DNA from: Lysobacter ciconiae
Lineage (GTDB): Bacteria > Pseudomonadota > Gammaproteobacteria > Xanthomonadales > Xanthomonadaceae
DNA: 64,000 nucleotides
Direction of reading: 5' to 3'
NCBI RefSeq assembly: GCF_015209725.1
Contig: NZ_CP063656.1
Location: 789,001-853,000, forward strand
This document shows positions 52,638-61,226 of the stretch, piece by piece. The stretch's first letter is position 1. The number at the start of each line of letters is the position of its first letter. The notes under the pieces were generated by a model. It did no database searches, was not told the DNA's origin, and saw only the letters and a list, made by a program, of their open reading frames with translations. The translations under genes and the position numbers were made by a program.

Positions 52638-53750
52638 GTGTTGATTGTGATTTCCGGCGGGGATGTCGCCCAGGCGAAGGAACTCGAAACCTCCCTGCGT
52701 GAATTTGGATTGGACTGGAAGATTGAATGTGTCCCCGTCACCGACGCGGATCGCATCCAGTCACTGTCTCCCGACGTGTTCGTCGCCGAGGTGCACCCGC
52801 ACAGCCCCGCCTTGTTGACGCGTTTGCGCACGGACTGCCCGGACACCGTGCGGCTACTGCTGCTGGAGTCCGGCCAATGCGCGGACGCGCTGAGCGCGCT
52901 CGACTCGGCCCATCGCGTACTGACCAGACCGCTTGACGCTGGCGAGCTTGTCGACGCGGTGGAGAGCGTGACCGACCTGCGCTCGCTGCTCGACAACGAA
53001 GAGCTCAAGCTGACGATCGGTCGGATCGACTCGCTTCCGCCCGCGCCGCGCATGTACATCGAACTGGTGCGCCTGATGCGCAACCCCGACGTCAGCATGG
53101 CCGAGATCGCCTACGTGCTCTCCCAGGATCCGGCACTTGCCGCCAAGGTGCTGCGGCTTTGCAACTCGGCGATGTTCTCGGCCGGCCGGGAAATCACCGA
53201 CATCCGCTCGGCCGTCACGCGCCTGGGGCTGGGCACGCTGCGGCAACTGGTGTTGGCCAGCGAAACCTTCGGGCAGGCCGCGGGAGAGACCGGGATCGAT
53301 CGGGAAAGCATGCAGACGCGCGCGCTGGCGATCTCCCGTCTGGCGGGCAAACTGCTTGCGGGACCCAGTGCGGACCTGGCCGTCACTGCCGGACTGCTCG
53401 CGGAAGTCGGGCTTCTGCTTCCCGGGATCGTCGACCACCTGGCCACAGACACCGATGAGACGTCCCCGGAAATCGCGCCGGGCAGTCCGGGGTATGCCGA
53501 GGCGGGCGCCTACCTGTTGGGCCTTTGGGGCCTGCCGACACCGATCGTCGAGGCGGTCGCCCATCAGTTCCGTCCGCGGCGCATGCGCTCCACCGGCTTC
53601 TGGGTGACCGGCGCGGTCCATGTCGCTTCGGCGCTGGTCAAGGGCATCCCAGTTGATGAGAGCTACCTGCATTCGGTAGGGATGCTGGACAAGCTCCCAC
53701 AATGGCGCGCGATGGCCGAGCAGATGGATCAGGGGCTGAAAGCGGCTTGA
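52638..53750 (+). CDS. HDOD-domain protein with degenerate receiver-like N-terminus
   Basis: Signalling protein of 370 residues. The N-terminal ~115 residues fold like a receiver (MLIVISGGDVAQAKELETSL) but lack the phospho-acceptor Asp: the usual DVxxxDxxMP position reads DVFVAEVHPHS. The C-terminal HDOD domain (about 130-360) has LPPAPRMYIELVRLMRNPDV, SQDPALAAKVLRLCNSAMFS and AVTRLGLGTLRQLVLASETF. HDOD proteins act in motility, c-di-GMP or stress signalling without the HD catalytic pair. GTG at 52638 has AGAAGGA upstream. Confidence 0.9.
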   Translation: MLIVISGGDVAQAKELETSLREFGLDWKIECVPVTDADRIQSLSPDVFVAEVHPHSPALLTRLRTDCPDTVRLLLLESGQCADALSALDSAHRVLTRPLDAGELVDAVESVTDLRSLLDNEELKLTIGRIDSLPPAPRMYIELVRLMRNPDVSMAEIAYVLSQDPALAAKVLRLCNSAMFSAGREITDIRSAVTRLGLGTLRQLVLASETFGQAAGETGIDRESMQTRALAISRLAGKLLAGPSADLAVTAGLLAEVGLLLPGIVDHLATDTDETSPEIAPGSPGYAEAGAYLLGLWGLPTPIVEAVAHQFRPRRMRSTGFWVTGAVHVASALVKGIPVDESYLHSVGMLDKLPQWRAMAEQMDQGLKAA

Positions 53751-53886
53751 GGCGGGGTAGTGTGGCCGAGGCAGCAGGTATTGACAGCTCTGAAGCATCG
53801 TGGTAACTGGAAAATTCCCATCGGAAGGGTAAACAGCGTGCACGGACGACGTAGGTTCTTGTTCGCCGAAAGAAAAGGAACTTCTT

Positions 53887-54589
53887 ATGTTCGCAAATGG
53901 TTATGCGATGCGGCGGCTTGTTCTCGTTTTTCTTTGTCCATTCGTCCTGGGTTATGCCCACTCCGCTGTTGTGGCCCGAGCCCGAGTTCCGCCGACATAC
54001 AATGGAACCTTTGTCGCATGCAATGCTCCGACTCGATTGGTGTACGGACGCGGGAGCTCGTTTAGTAACAATGAGGGATGTTGTTACTGGAGAGGTTGTC
54101 GCAACGTCTCCAGCCGGCATAGGTGATGTCGATGATGTAGTCATGTTCTCGAAAAAACGTGGCATCCTCGCCGCCGGCGGAAAGGCATATCTGTGGAGGG
54201 GAGGGGCCCCGGAGATGGTTCGGCTCGAGCCGGCTATCGGTTGGATCAATGAGATTATCGAGCCCGGTGGAAGCGGGATATATGCGGTGCGGGGGCGCGC
54301 CGGATGGGGAGTAGTTGACCCGAGGACTGCAGACTGGAAGCTCGTGGTTCCAGGCCTGGCGCAAAACCTGATGGTTGACTCCAGCTATTTGACTCACTTA
54401 AGCCTGGCCGGTGGAAAACCCGCATTGAGCGTTTACGATTTTTCAGGCGTCCATCCAAGGTTGGTACGTCGGATCGCGAGTAGTTCCGCTCGCCATGGGG
54501 AGGTCGCCTGTACAAGCGCGTTTGGAATGATGATCAGCAGAGATGGCAAATTTAGCTGGCAGAAGGCCTTGCCCATAGCGGTTCCGTAG
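53887..54589 (+). pseudogene. Internally deleted, frameshifted copy of the paralogue at 54622-55716
   Basis: The gene begins with a good Shine-Dalgarno (AAGGAA) and MFANGYAMRRLVLVFLCPFV plus a signal peptide, then TYNGTFVACNAPTRLVYG, which aligns with the start of the downstream paralogue. At about 54043-54060 the coding continues in another frame with VTMRDVVTGEVVATSPAGIG and GKAYLWRGGAPEMVRLEPAI, GWINEIIEPGGSGIYAVRGR, aligning with the paralogue's second half. About 150 residues in between are missing. The gene therefore appears broken by deletion and frameshift. Its base composition is poorer in GC than its neighbours. Confidence 0.78.
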
Positions 54590-54621
54590 AAGCCGAGTTT
54601 ATGAGTATCAAGGAACGTACC

Positions 54622-55716
54622 ATGACCGGAAATCATAGAAGTAGATTTTGCGTAGCTGTATCCGTAGCTGGAGTGCTTGTATGTCAAGCCACTGCCGGTG
54701 TCGTGGGGCACGCTGGATTGCCACGCTCCGCCAGCGGCGTGGCGATGAGTTGCGATCATCCGTTCAAAACGATCGCGGTTGTCCGCGCCAAGAGTGCTAC
54801 AACCGTCTTTCAGTCCACACCCAAGGGGATCGCTTGGCAGGTGAAACTCCCGCCAATGCAGAGCGATTTCGACCAGTACTGGATGGCCCCGGACGGCGAT
54901 GGGGCGGTCGTGGCGGTCTCGATGAGCGATGGCGGCAAGGCCTACCTCGTTTCACCCAGTCACAAGCCCGTTGAAGTAGCGGGAGTGTTGAGCGCGGTTG
55001 ATTTTCAGCCTGGGCTGGTACTCGTTGCCACGGAGGGAGATGCCCCGGGCATTCGCATCCGGGTTTTCAACCGAACAGACGGGGCGGTTGTCGGGGACAG
55101 CGTTGTCAAGGATGTTCCGGGCGACGGTTTCGGGCGCTTCCTGTTTCGGCTGACAGGTGACGGGAGGGCGTACTACTACCTGGGTTTGAATGAGACGGGC
55201 GGTGAGGTGCCGGTAGTCCGCAACGTTGCGGACGGGACACGCTACCCACTGGGCTTCGTTGTGCCCGGTCAGGTCGAGGACATGGTGCTGCAGTCCCTCG
55301 ACAGCGGAGTGCTGGCCGTGTCAGGGAATGCGTACGTCGTGAAAAACAACCGGGTGTCTAAAGTGCTAGTCAACAGCGCCGTCGGTTGGATAGACCAGGT
55401 AATGGAGCCCAACGGTAGCGCCATCCATGCGGTGAAGGGACAGCGGGGATGGGGTGTGGTGAATCCGGAGACCGGGGTCTGGCTGATGTCGGCGCCGGGT
55501 GGCGGTCACTTGTACGTCGGGGAAGCTGGCGTGGCGATGATCGACAATTCCAGTCGATCGGCTGGAATGACGAGCTACCAGTTTTCCGGTATGAAGCCCG
55601 CGAAAACGTGGCCTCATCGCCAGATATCCGGTGCTGCGCCCGAAATTGCCTGCGTGAACGTGTTCGGCGCCATGACGTACGAGAAGGGCAAATTCATTTG
55701 GAACCGGTCCTTCTGA
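54622..55716 (+). CDS. Hypothetical exported protein, tandem paralogue pair
   Basis: Not recognised. The product has 364 residues with an N-terminal signal (VAVSVAGVLVCQATAGVVGH). It consists of repeated beta-rich blade-like segments: AWQVKLPPMQSDFDQYWMAP, DGDGAVVAVSMSDGGKAYLV, VVRNVADGTRYPLGFVVPGQ, LVNSAVGWIDQVMEPNGSAI with HAVKGQRGWGVVNPETGVWL. The pattern suggests a beta-propeller. ATG 54622 has AAGGAA spaced six bases; ATG 54601 is less well placed. The copy upstream is a deleted version. The pair sits in a lower-GC patch, which fits recent acquisition. Confidence 0.78.
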   Translation: MTGNHRSRFCVAVSVAGVLVCQATAGVVGHAGLPRSASGVAMSCDHPFKTIAVVRAKSATTVFQSTPKGIAWQVKLPPMQSDFDQYWMAPDGDGAVVAVSMSDGGKAYLVSPSHKPVEVAGVLSAVDFQPGLVLVATEGDAPGIRIRVFNRTDGAVVGDSVVKDVPGDGFGRFLFRLTGDGRAYYYLGLNETGGEVPVVRNVADGTRYPLGFVVPGQVEDMVLQSLDSGVLAVSGNAYVVKNNRVSKVLVNSAVGWIDQVMEPNGSAIHAVKGQRGWGVVNPETGVWLMSAPGGGHLYVGEAGVAMIDNSSRSAGMTSYQFSGMKPAKTWPHRQISGAAPEIACVNVFGAMTYEKGKFIWNRSF

Positions 55717-55740
55717 ACTGATAGGCCTGCCTCAGACGGA

Positions 55741-55768
55741 AAAATGCCCGCAAATCTGCGGGCATTTT
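55741..55768. terminator. Bidirectional terminator between the paralogue pair and htpG
   Basis: AAAATGCCCGCA (55741-55752), loop AATC, TGCGGGCATTTT (55757-55768): a perfect 12-bp stem with A/T ends. Confidence 0.9.
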
Positions 55769-55810
55769 CTTTGCATTTCAGGCATTGGTTCTTCAGGTGG
55801 ACAGCAACCT

Positions 55811-57721
55811 TCAGCCCGCCAGCAACACCCGGTTCATCCGCTGCACGAACGCGGCCGGATCGGGCAACGGCGCGCCAGCGGAAATCTCGGCCTGCTCCAG
55901 CAAAAGGGTCGCCAGATCGGCGGCCTTGGCATCATCGCTTTCGGCCTCGACGCGCTTGAGCAGCTCGTGCTGCGGGTTGATCTCCAGGGTCGGCTTGCTC
56001 TCGGGCATCTGCTGGCCGGCTTCGCGCAGCATGCGGGCGAAGTGCGGGGCCATGTCGAAATCGGCCAGCGCCAGGCAGGACGGCGAGTCGGTCAGTCGCG
56101 CCGATACCCGGACATCGCTGACCCGATCACCGAGCAGGGTTTTCAGCCGGGCGACCAGCGGTTCAGCGGACTTGGCCGCCTCTTCCTGTTTCGCCTTGTC
56201 CGCCTCGTCCAGCGGCAGCTCGCCCTTGGCGACGTTCTGCAGCTTCCTGTCGTCGTACTCGGTCAGCGAGCCGAGCATCCACTCGTCGATGCGGTCGGAC
56301 ATCAGCAGCACTTCGATGTCCTTGGCTTTGAACGCTTCCAGTTGCGGGCTGCCGAACGCGGCGGCGTGGCTCTCCGCGGTGATGTACCAGATGGTGTCCT
56401 GGCCGGTCGCCATGCGACCGATGTAGTCGTCCAGCGACACGACCTGCTTGCCGGCCTCGCCCTTGGTGGACGCAAAACGCAGGAGCTTGGCGATGCGCTC
56501 GCGGTTGGCGTGGTCCTCGCCGATGCCTTCCTTGAGCGTGTTGCCAAAGGCCTTGTAGAAGGTGGCGAATTTCTCAGGCTCGTCGCGGGCCAGCGTCTCG
56601 ATCAGGTCGAGCACGCGCTTCACGCAGGCCGACTTGATCCGGTCCAGCTGGCGGTTCTGCTGCAGCAGCTCGCGGCTGACGTTGAGCGGCAGGTCGTCGG
56701 CGTCGATCACGCCGCGCACGAAGCGCAGGTAGTTGGGCAGCAGCTCCTCGGCGGCGTCCATGACGAACACGCGCTTGATGTACAGCTTCAGGCCCTTGCG
56801 CTCGTCGCGTCCGCCCATCATCAGGTCGAACGGCGGCTGCGAGGGCAGGTAGAGCAGGGTGGTGAAGCTCTGGCTGCCCTCCACGCGGTTGTGGGTCCAG
56901 GCCAGCGCATCGTTGAAGTCGTGGCCGAGCGACTTGTAGAAGCTCTGGTAGTCCTCGTCGCTGATGTCGCTGCGGGGCTTGGTCCACAGCGCCGAGGCGG
57001 CATTGATGGTCTCCCACTGCGGCGCGGCGCTGTCGTCCTTGCTCGGCTCTCCGGATTCGTCATCCGCCGCCTCGTTGCCGGGCTTCTGCATGCGGATCGG
57101 GAAGGCGACGTGGTCCGAATAGCGGCTGATCAGCGAGCGCAGCTTCCAGTCGGCAAGGAATTCGTCCTCATCGGCTTTCAGGTGCAGCGTTACCGTGGTG
57201 CCGCGCTCGGGCAGCTCGACGGTGTCCAGGGTGTACTCGCCCTTGCCATCGCTTTCCCACTTCACGCCCTCGTTGGCGGGCGCGTCGGCGCGGCGGCTGA
57301 GGACGGTCACCTTGTCGGCGACCACGTAGGCGGAATAGAAGCCCACGCCGAACTGGCCGATCAGGCGCGCATCGGCCTTCTGCTCGTTGCCCATGGCCTC
57401 CAGGAACCGGCGCGTGCCGGAGCTGGCGATGGTGCCGATGTTGGCGACCACCTCGTCGCGGCTCATGCCGATGCCGTTGTCGGCGATGCTGATCGTGCGC
57501 GCGTCCTTGTCCCAGCTGATGTCGATGTGCAGCTCGCCCTCGCCGGCATTCAGCGCGGGATTGGCGATCGCCTCGAAGCGCAGCTTGTCGCAGGCGTCGG
57601 AGGCGTTGGAGATCAGCTCGCGCAGGAAGATCTCCTTGTGCGAGTAGAGCGAGTGCGTGACCAGGTGCAGGACCTGGGCGACCTCGGCTTCGAATTTGCG
57701 TGTTTCTGTCGTTGTGCTCAT
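55811..57721 (-). CDS. htpG: HtpG, Hsp90-family chaperone
   Basis: ATP-dependent cytosolic chaperone of 636 residues. GHKL ATPase motifs: LRELISNASDACDKLRFEAI, ISIADNGIGMSRDEVVANIG, and IGQFGVGFYSAYVVADKVTV (ATP lid region). The middle domain includes FVMDAAEELLPNYLRFVRGV, then IDADDLPLNVSRELLQQNRQ with the catalytic Arg; the C-terminal dimerisation domain ends near NPQHELLKRVEAE. A sigma-32-like promoter lies upstream, in keeping with heat-shock control. Confidence 0.98.
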   Translation of the reverse strand: MSTTTETRKFEAEVAQVLHLVTHSLYSHKEIFLRELISNASDACDKLRFEAIANPALNAGEGELHIDISWDKDARTISIADNGIGMSRDEVVANIGTIASSGTRRFLEAMGNEQKADARLIGQFGVGFYSAYVVADKVTVLSRRADAPANEGVKWESDGKGEYTLDTVELPERGTTVTLHLKADEDEFLADWKLRSLISRYSDHVAFPIRMQKPGNEAADDESGEPSKDDSAAPQWETINAASALWTKPRSDISDEDYQSFYKSLGHDFNDALAWTHNRVEGSQSFTTLLYLPSQPPFDLMMGGRDERKGLKLYIKRVFVMDAAEELLPNYLRFVRGVIDADDLPLNVSRELLQQNRQLDRIKSACVKRVLDLIETLARDEPEKFATFYKAFGNTLKEGIGEDHANRERIAKLLRFASTKGEAGKQVVSLDDYIGRMATGQDTIWYITAESHAAAFGSPQLEAFKAKDIEVLLMSDRIDEWMLGSLTEYDDRKLQNVAKGELPLDEADKAKQEEAAKSAEPLVARLKTLLGDRVSDVRVSARLTDSPSCLALADFDMAPHFARMLREAGQQMPESKPTLEINPQHELLKRVEAESDDAKAADLATLLLEQAEISAGAPLPDPAAFVQRMNRVLLAG

Positions 57722-57761
57722 GCGTGGCTGTCCCTTGGCGCAAAACGGTTGACTGCCCTTC

Positions 57762-57790
57762 AGCTGGGGCGTCCGGGTGGCGAAATCAAG
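57762..57790 (-). promoter_or_regulatory. Candidate sigma-32 (RpoH) promoter of htpG
   Basis: Minus strand: CTTGATT, 14 bases, CCCCAGCT. The heat-shock consensus is CTTGAAA-N11-16-CCCCATNT, so five of seven bases match at -35 and six of seven at -10. It lies about 40 bp upstream of the htpG ATG. Confidence 0.68.
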
Positions 57791-57870
57791 TCTGATGCGG
57801 GCCGGGACGCCAATAGCAGCGCGCTCATCCCTCGCAAGCTCGCGCGTCTGCGGCGTGCGCGATGGCGAGT

Positions 57871-58506
57871 TCAGTCCGCGCTGGTCCCGAAGATCTTGTC
57901 ACCGGCATCGCCGAGGCCCGGCAGGATGTAGCCTCGCTCGTTGAGACGGTCGTCGATCGACGCGGTGTAGATCTCCAGGTCCGGGTGCGCGGCTTCGGCT
58001 GCCCGCAGGCCCTCCGGCGCGGCGACGAGGAACAATCCCTTGATTCGAGTCGCCCCGGCGGCCTTGAGCATGTCGACCGTCGCGATCAATGTGCCGCCGG
58101 TGGCCAGCATGGGGTCCAGAATCAAGGCGGTGCGGTCGTGCATGTTGCCGACCAGCTTCTCGTAGTAGGCCACAGCGCCGAGCGTCTCTTCGTCGCGCGC
58201 CATGCCGACCACGCTCACCTTGGCGGCGGGGATCAATTCCAGCACGCCCGGCAGCATGCCGATGCCGGCGCGCAGGATCGGCACCAGGGTGATCTTGCGA
58301 CCCTTGATCCGCCGAACCGTAAGCGATGTTCCGGCCCAGCCCTGGATCTCGACCGCCTCGGTCTCCAGGTCTGCCGTCGCCTCGTAGGTCAGCAGCGTCG
58401 CCACTTCGGACGACAGCTCGCGGAAGGATTTGGTGCTGTTGTCGGCGCGGCGCATCAGCCCGAGCTTGTGCTGCACCAGCGGATGGCGGACTTCGACAAT
58501 CTTCAT
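57871..58506 (-). CDS. upp: Upp, uracil phosphoribosyltransferase
   Basis: Pyrimidine salvage enzyme making UMP from uracil and PRPP, 211 residues. The PRPP-binding motif is ALILDPMLATGGTLIATVDM near residue 125; other family blocks are TLVPILRAGIGMLPGVLELI near residue 70, VVGMARDEETLGAVAYYEKL and the C-terminal LNERGYILPGLGDAGDKIFG. ATG 58506 gives the usual MKIVEVRHPLVQHKLG start. A terminator-like hairpin lies upstream at 58590-58614. Confidence 0.98.
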   Translation of the reverse strand: MKIVEVRHPLVQHKLGLMRRADNSTKSFRELSSEVATLLTYEATADLETEAVEIQGWAGTSLTVRRIKGRKITLVPILRAGIGMLPGVLELIPAAKVSVVGMARDEETLGAVAYYEKLVGNMHDRTALILDPMLATGGTLIATVDMLKAAGATRIKGLFLVAAPEGLRAAEAAHPDLEIYTASIDDRLNERGYILPGLGDAGDKIFGTSAD

Positions 58507-58589
58507 AGGCGGACCGGTCTCGGAATTGGGGCAAGTGTGGCCCAAACTACGGCGGGCGATCCATGGCGCGCCGCCTGGCGCCCATAAAA

Positions 58590-58614
58590 AAACACCCGGG
58601 AGCGCCGGGTGTTT
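58590..58614. terminator. Hairpin terminator between the DUF1328 gene and upp
   Basis: AAACACCCGG, loop GAGCG, CCGGGTGTTT: a perfect 10-bp stem preceded by A6 on the plus strand, so it ends transcription of the minus-strand DUF1328 gene with a T-run. Confidence 0.8.
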
Positions 58615-58659
58615 GATCGTTTCCAAAGCGACCCTGGTCGGGCGCTTGAGAAACGCGCG

Positions 58660-58833
58660 CTACCTGACCTTTTTGTAGACGGTCATTCCCAGCAGGAACA
58701 GCACGACCGCGATCACGATCGCCGCGATGAACAGGAACTTGGCGATGCCCATTGCGGCACCGGCCATTCCGCCGAAGCCGAGCACGCCTGCGATGAGGCC
58801 GATGACGGCAAAAATGATGGCCCATTTGATCAT
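58660..58833 (-). CDS. DUF1328 (YtjA-like) small membrane protein
   Basis: Inner-membrane protein of 57 residues with two helices: MIKWAIIFAVIGLIAGVLGF then GGMAGAAMGIAKFLFIAAIV with IAVVLFLLGMTVYKKV. This is the normal DUF1328 size and pattern (GxxG between the helices and a basic C-terminus). The function of the family is unknown. ATG 58833 is the family start; longer reading frames upstream are not coding. Confidence 0.93.
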   Translation of the reverse strand: MIKWAIIFAVIGLIAGVLGFGGMAGAAMGIAKFLFIAAIVIAVVLFLLGMTVYKKVR

Positions 58834-58909
58834 TAGCTTGGTCTCCTGTCGTTGAGCGAATCCGGTGGTCAGGCCGAAGTGGCCGGCACCGCCGCGTCTG
58901 GAACCCACG

Positions 58910-59203
58910 CTACCGATGCAGATGTGCGATGCGGGTGAACAGGCGCTCGCCCGCGTCCTGCCCGGCGTCGCACAAGGCGCGCTTGGCGGCCGTTGGAAGG
59001 CGCTTGATGGCGTACTCCGCGCGGCTAGCGCTGCCGCGGTCGGGACAGGCAAACTGGGCAAGCAGCCGGATGGGCGGGTTGGCGCGCGTGTACCGGGCAC
59101 CCTTGCCGGCAAGGTGCTGGCCGAACCGGCGCGGGATATCCGTGGTGATCCCGGTGTAAACCGCGCCGTTGCGGCACTCCAGCAGGTAGACGAACCAGGC
59201 CAT
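58910..59203 (-). CDS. GIY-YIG nuclease superfamily protein (YhbQ-like)
   Basis: Small protein of 97 residues with a GIY-YIG fold: FVYLLECRNGAVYTGITTDI (the V-Y-L and Y-T-G-I-T strands), PRRFGQHLAGKGARYTRANP, IRLLAQFACPDRGSASRAEY with catalytic Arg and Glu, and AIKRLPTAAKRALCDA. YhbQ-like proteins are presumed DNA endonucleases of unclear target. It stands alone. Confidence 0.93.
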   Translation of the reverse strand: MAWFVYLLECRNGAVYTGITTDIPRRFGQHLAGKGARYTRANPPIRLLAQFACPDRGSASRAEYAIKRLPTAAKRALCDAGQDAGERLFTRIAHLHR

Positions 59204-59309
59204 CGCGGCAGTCTATCCGTCGCGGTGGCAGAACAGGTTCATCCGCCGTTGCAGTCATGGCACCCGCGCGCCCCTAGACTGATCGTTCATAAGCCCTGCG
59301 GTCCCACAC

Positions 59310-60389
59310 ATGCCCTCGCCCCGGCGAATTTCCGCGATCCTCCTTGCGCTGCTGCTTTCGGCCTGCCATCAACCGCCGGCCGCGGATGTTGGCGTCGGCG
59401 AAGTGATCCAGACGCGGGGTGACTCGCGCGGCGGCGCCGTGTCGGACGCGGAGGTGGTCGCCGCCGATCCCTACGCCGCGGCCACTGATCGGTCCGCGAT
59501 CGACTGGCGACCGCTCGCCCTGGAAGCCGGCCAAGCGTGGCTCAGCTGCGATCACGACTACGCCAACGGCGAGGGCACCGCGCTGCGATCGCCCGACTAC
59601 ACGCAGATCCGCGCCGCGCTGGAACCCTGCGGCGCGGGCGGGCTGCTGCGCCTTCGCTACCAGGGCAAGATCTCGGACGAGTTCACCGCGCTCATCGAGC
59701 GCACGGTGGAGGTCGCCGACACGCTGGGCATCCACAAGCGGATTCTCGACATCGACTCCACCGGCGGCCAGATCGAGGAGGCGATCCGCTCGGGCGACAT
59801 GATCGGCGCGTCCCGGTGGACGATCTGGGTGCGCGAAGGCGCGGTTTGCCACAGTTCGTGTGTGCTCGTCCTTGCGGCAGGCGACATGCGCATGATCGCC
59901 GGCAAGGTCGGCATCCACCGCATGATCCGGATCAGCTCGAAGGCCACCTCGCGCGCCGAGCTGCAGGAGGAACTGCAGGCCGTCCACGCCGACGTGCGCG
60001 AGTACCTGCAGCGCAACGGCGTGGCGTTCGCCATCGCCGACCTGATGATGACCGTGCCCAACCGCAGCCTGAGACTGCTGACCGCGCAAGAGATGGACCT
60101 GTACGGGCTGGAAGGCCGCAACGCGGCGGAGGACGACCTTCAGCGCATCGAGCTGACCCGCCGGTGCGGCGCGGATTTCGTCCAGCGCAAGGACGCCTTT
60201 TTCCGCGCCTTCGACCGCGAATGCCAGGCGGCCGGGGATCAGGTGGGGAGCATGGGCGAGTGCGGCTTGAAGCTGCGCGAGCGCTTCGGCTTTCCTGACG
60301 CCCAGTGTCCCGTGCAGAGCCCGCTGTCGGAGTTTGATTCGGCGGTCACCGTGCCGCTGGAGCGGCGCAGCGATACCTCCCACAGCTGA
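59310..60389 (+). CDS. COG3904-like periplasmic lipoprotein with ClpP/crotonase fold
   Basis: Protein of 359 residues with a lipoprotein signal (ISAILLALLLSACHQ), so it is anchored in the periplasm. The core resembles ClpP/SppA-like predicted proteases of COG3904: RILDIDSTGGQIEEAIRSGD, then TIWVREGAVCHSSCVLVLAA, GDMRMIAGKVGIHRMIRISS. The Ser of the C-x-S-C motif and the His of GIHRM are the likely catalytic pair, as in related enzymes. No protease activity is established for this group. The upstream ATG lies shortly after the GIY-YIG gene, in the opposite direction. Confidence 0.82.
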   Translation: MPSPRRISAILLALLLSACHQPPAADVGVGEVIQTRGDSRGGAVSDAEVVAADPYAAATDRSAIDWRPLALEAGQAWLSCDHDYANGEGTALRSPDYTQIRAALEPCGAGGLLRLRYQGKISDEFTALIERTVEVADTLGIHKRILDIDSTGGQIEEAIRSGDMIGASRWTIWVREGAVCHSSCVLVLAAGDMRMIAGKVGIHRMIRISSKATSRAELQEELQAVHADVREYLQRNGVAFAIADLMMTVPNRSLRLLTAQEMDLYGLEGRNAAEDDLQRIELTRRCGADFVQRKDAFFRAFDRECQAAGDQVGSMGECGLKLRERFGFPDAQCPVQSPLSEFDSAVTVPLERRSDTSHS

Positions 60390-60500
60390 CGCCGCGACGG
60401 CCGGCCGGGCCCGAATTGCCCACGCGCCCTTAATGCCGTGGCGCGCATGGTGTTCCAGCAAGGCGCCGTCGGCGCTGCGTTGACCAGAAGGAGGCCTGCC

Positions 60501-61181
60501 GTGAGTGGAAACAACGTCGCAGATGATCTGAAATCGATGGCCCAGGATGTGGCCGACCTGGGCGCCGGATACGTCCGCATGGGGCGGCGCTGGCTGGAGA
60601 TGCAGCGCAGGCAGGTGTCGGGCGCCTACGACGGCATGGCCAGCCGCGAAGTGCCGCCGCAGCCGGGCGAGGGACGTAGCCATCGCCGCGCCGGTCCGCA
60701 CGGCTCGGCACGCGGGTCGTACAGCGGGGCAGGGGCAGGACCGGACACTTATCTGGACGATGACCTCAGTCCCGGCTACGCGTCGCCCGGACGCACCCAG
60801 CCCCCGTTTGGGGACATCACCGGTGGTAGCGACTCCGATTACCTGCCGCCGGGCAGCGCGTCCTATGGGCGCGCGAGCTATCGCGGCGTCGGACCGAAAA
60901 ACTACACGCGCTCCGACCAGCGCATCACCGAAGACGTGTGCGAACGGCTCACCCGATGCGAGCATGTGGATCCCAGCGATGTCTCGGTCAATGTGTCCGG
61001 CGGGGTGGTTTCGCTGACCGGCACCGTCCGCGAGCGCTGGATGAAGCACCGGATCGAGGACCTTGCAGCCGCCTGCGACGGTGTCCGAAGCGTGGAAAAC
61101 AGGGTTCAGGTACCGACGGCGGATCGGCCTTCCGAGGGTGTCTCGGCGGGAGATTCCACGTTGCCGGAAACGGACCTCTAG
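60501..61181 (+). CDS. BON-domain protein
   Basis: Protein of 226 residues. The C-terminal BON domain reads RITEDVCERLTRCEHVDPSD, then VSVNVSGGVVSLTGTVRERW, MKHRIEDLAAACDGVRSVEN with RVQVP. BON domains bind phospholipids or structural envelope parts (OsmY-like). The first ~140 residues are disordered, rich in Gly, Ser and Arg, with no signal peptide from this start. The GTG at 60501 follows AAGGAGG at a good distance; ATG 60438 is an upstream alternative without a clear Shine-Dalgarno. Confidence 0.88.
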   Translation: MSGNNVADDLKSMAQDVADLGAGYVRMGRRWLEMQRRQVSGAYDGMASREVPPQPGEGRSHRRAGPHGSARGSYSGAGAGPDTYLDDDLSPGYASPGRTQPPFGDITGGSDSDYLPPGSASYGRASYRGVGPKNYTRSDQRITEDVCERLTRCEHVDPSDVSVNVSGGVVSLTGTVRERWMKHRIEDLAAACDGVRSVENRVQVPTADRPSEGVSAGDSTLPETDL

Positions 61182-61226
61182 CGCCTGGCTGCAGCGGCTG
61201 GCGGGGTCGAGGTTGACCCCGCCCGC

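Noticed and set aside
57772..57818. Inverted repeat upstream of htpG as a CIRCE-like operator
   Set aside because: The arms (GGCGTCC and GGACGCC) are short and widely spaced and do not match CIRCE (TTAGCACTC-N9-GAGTGCTAA).
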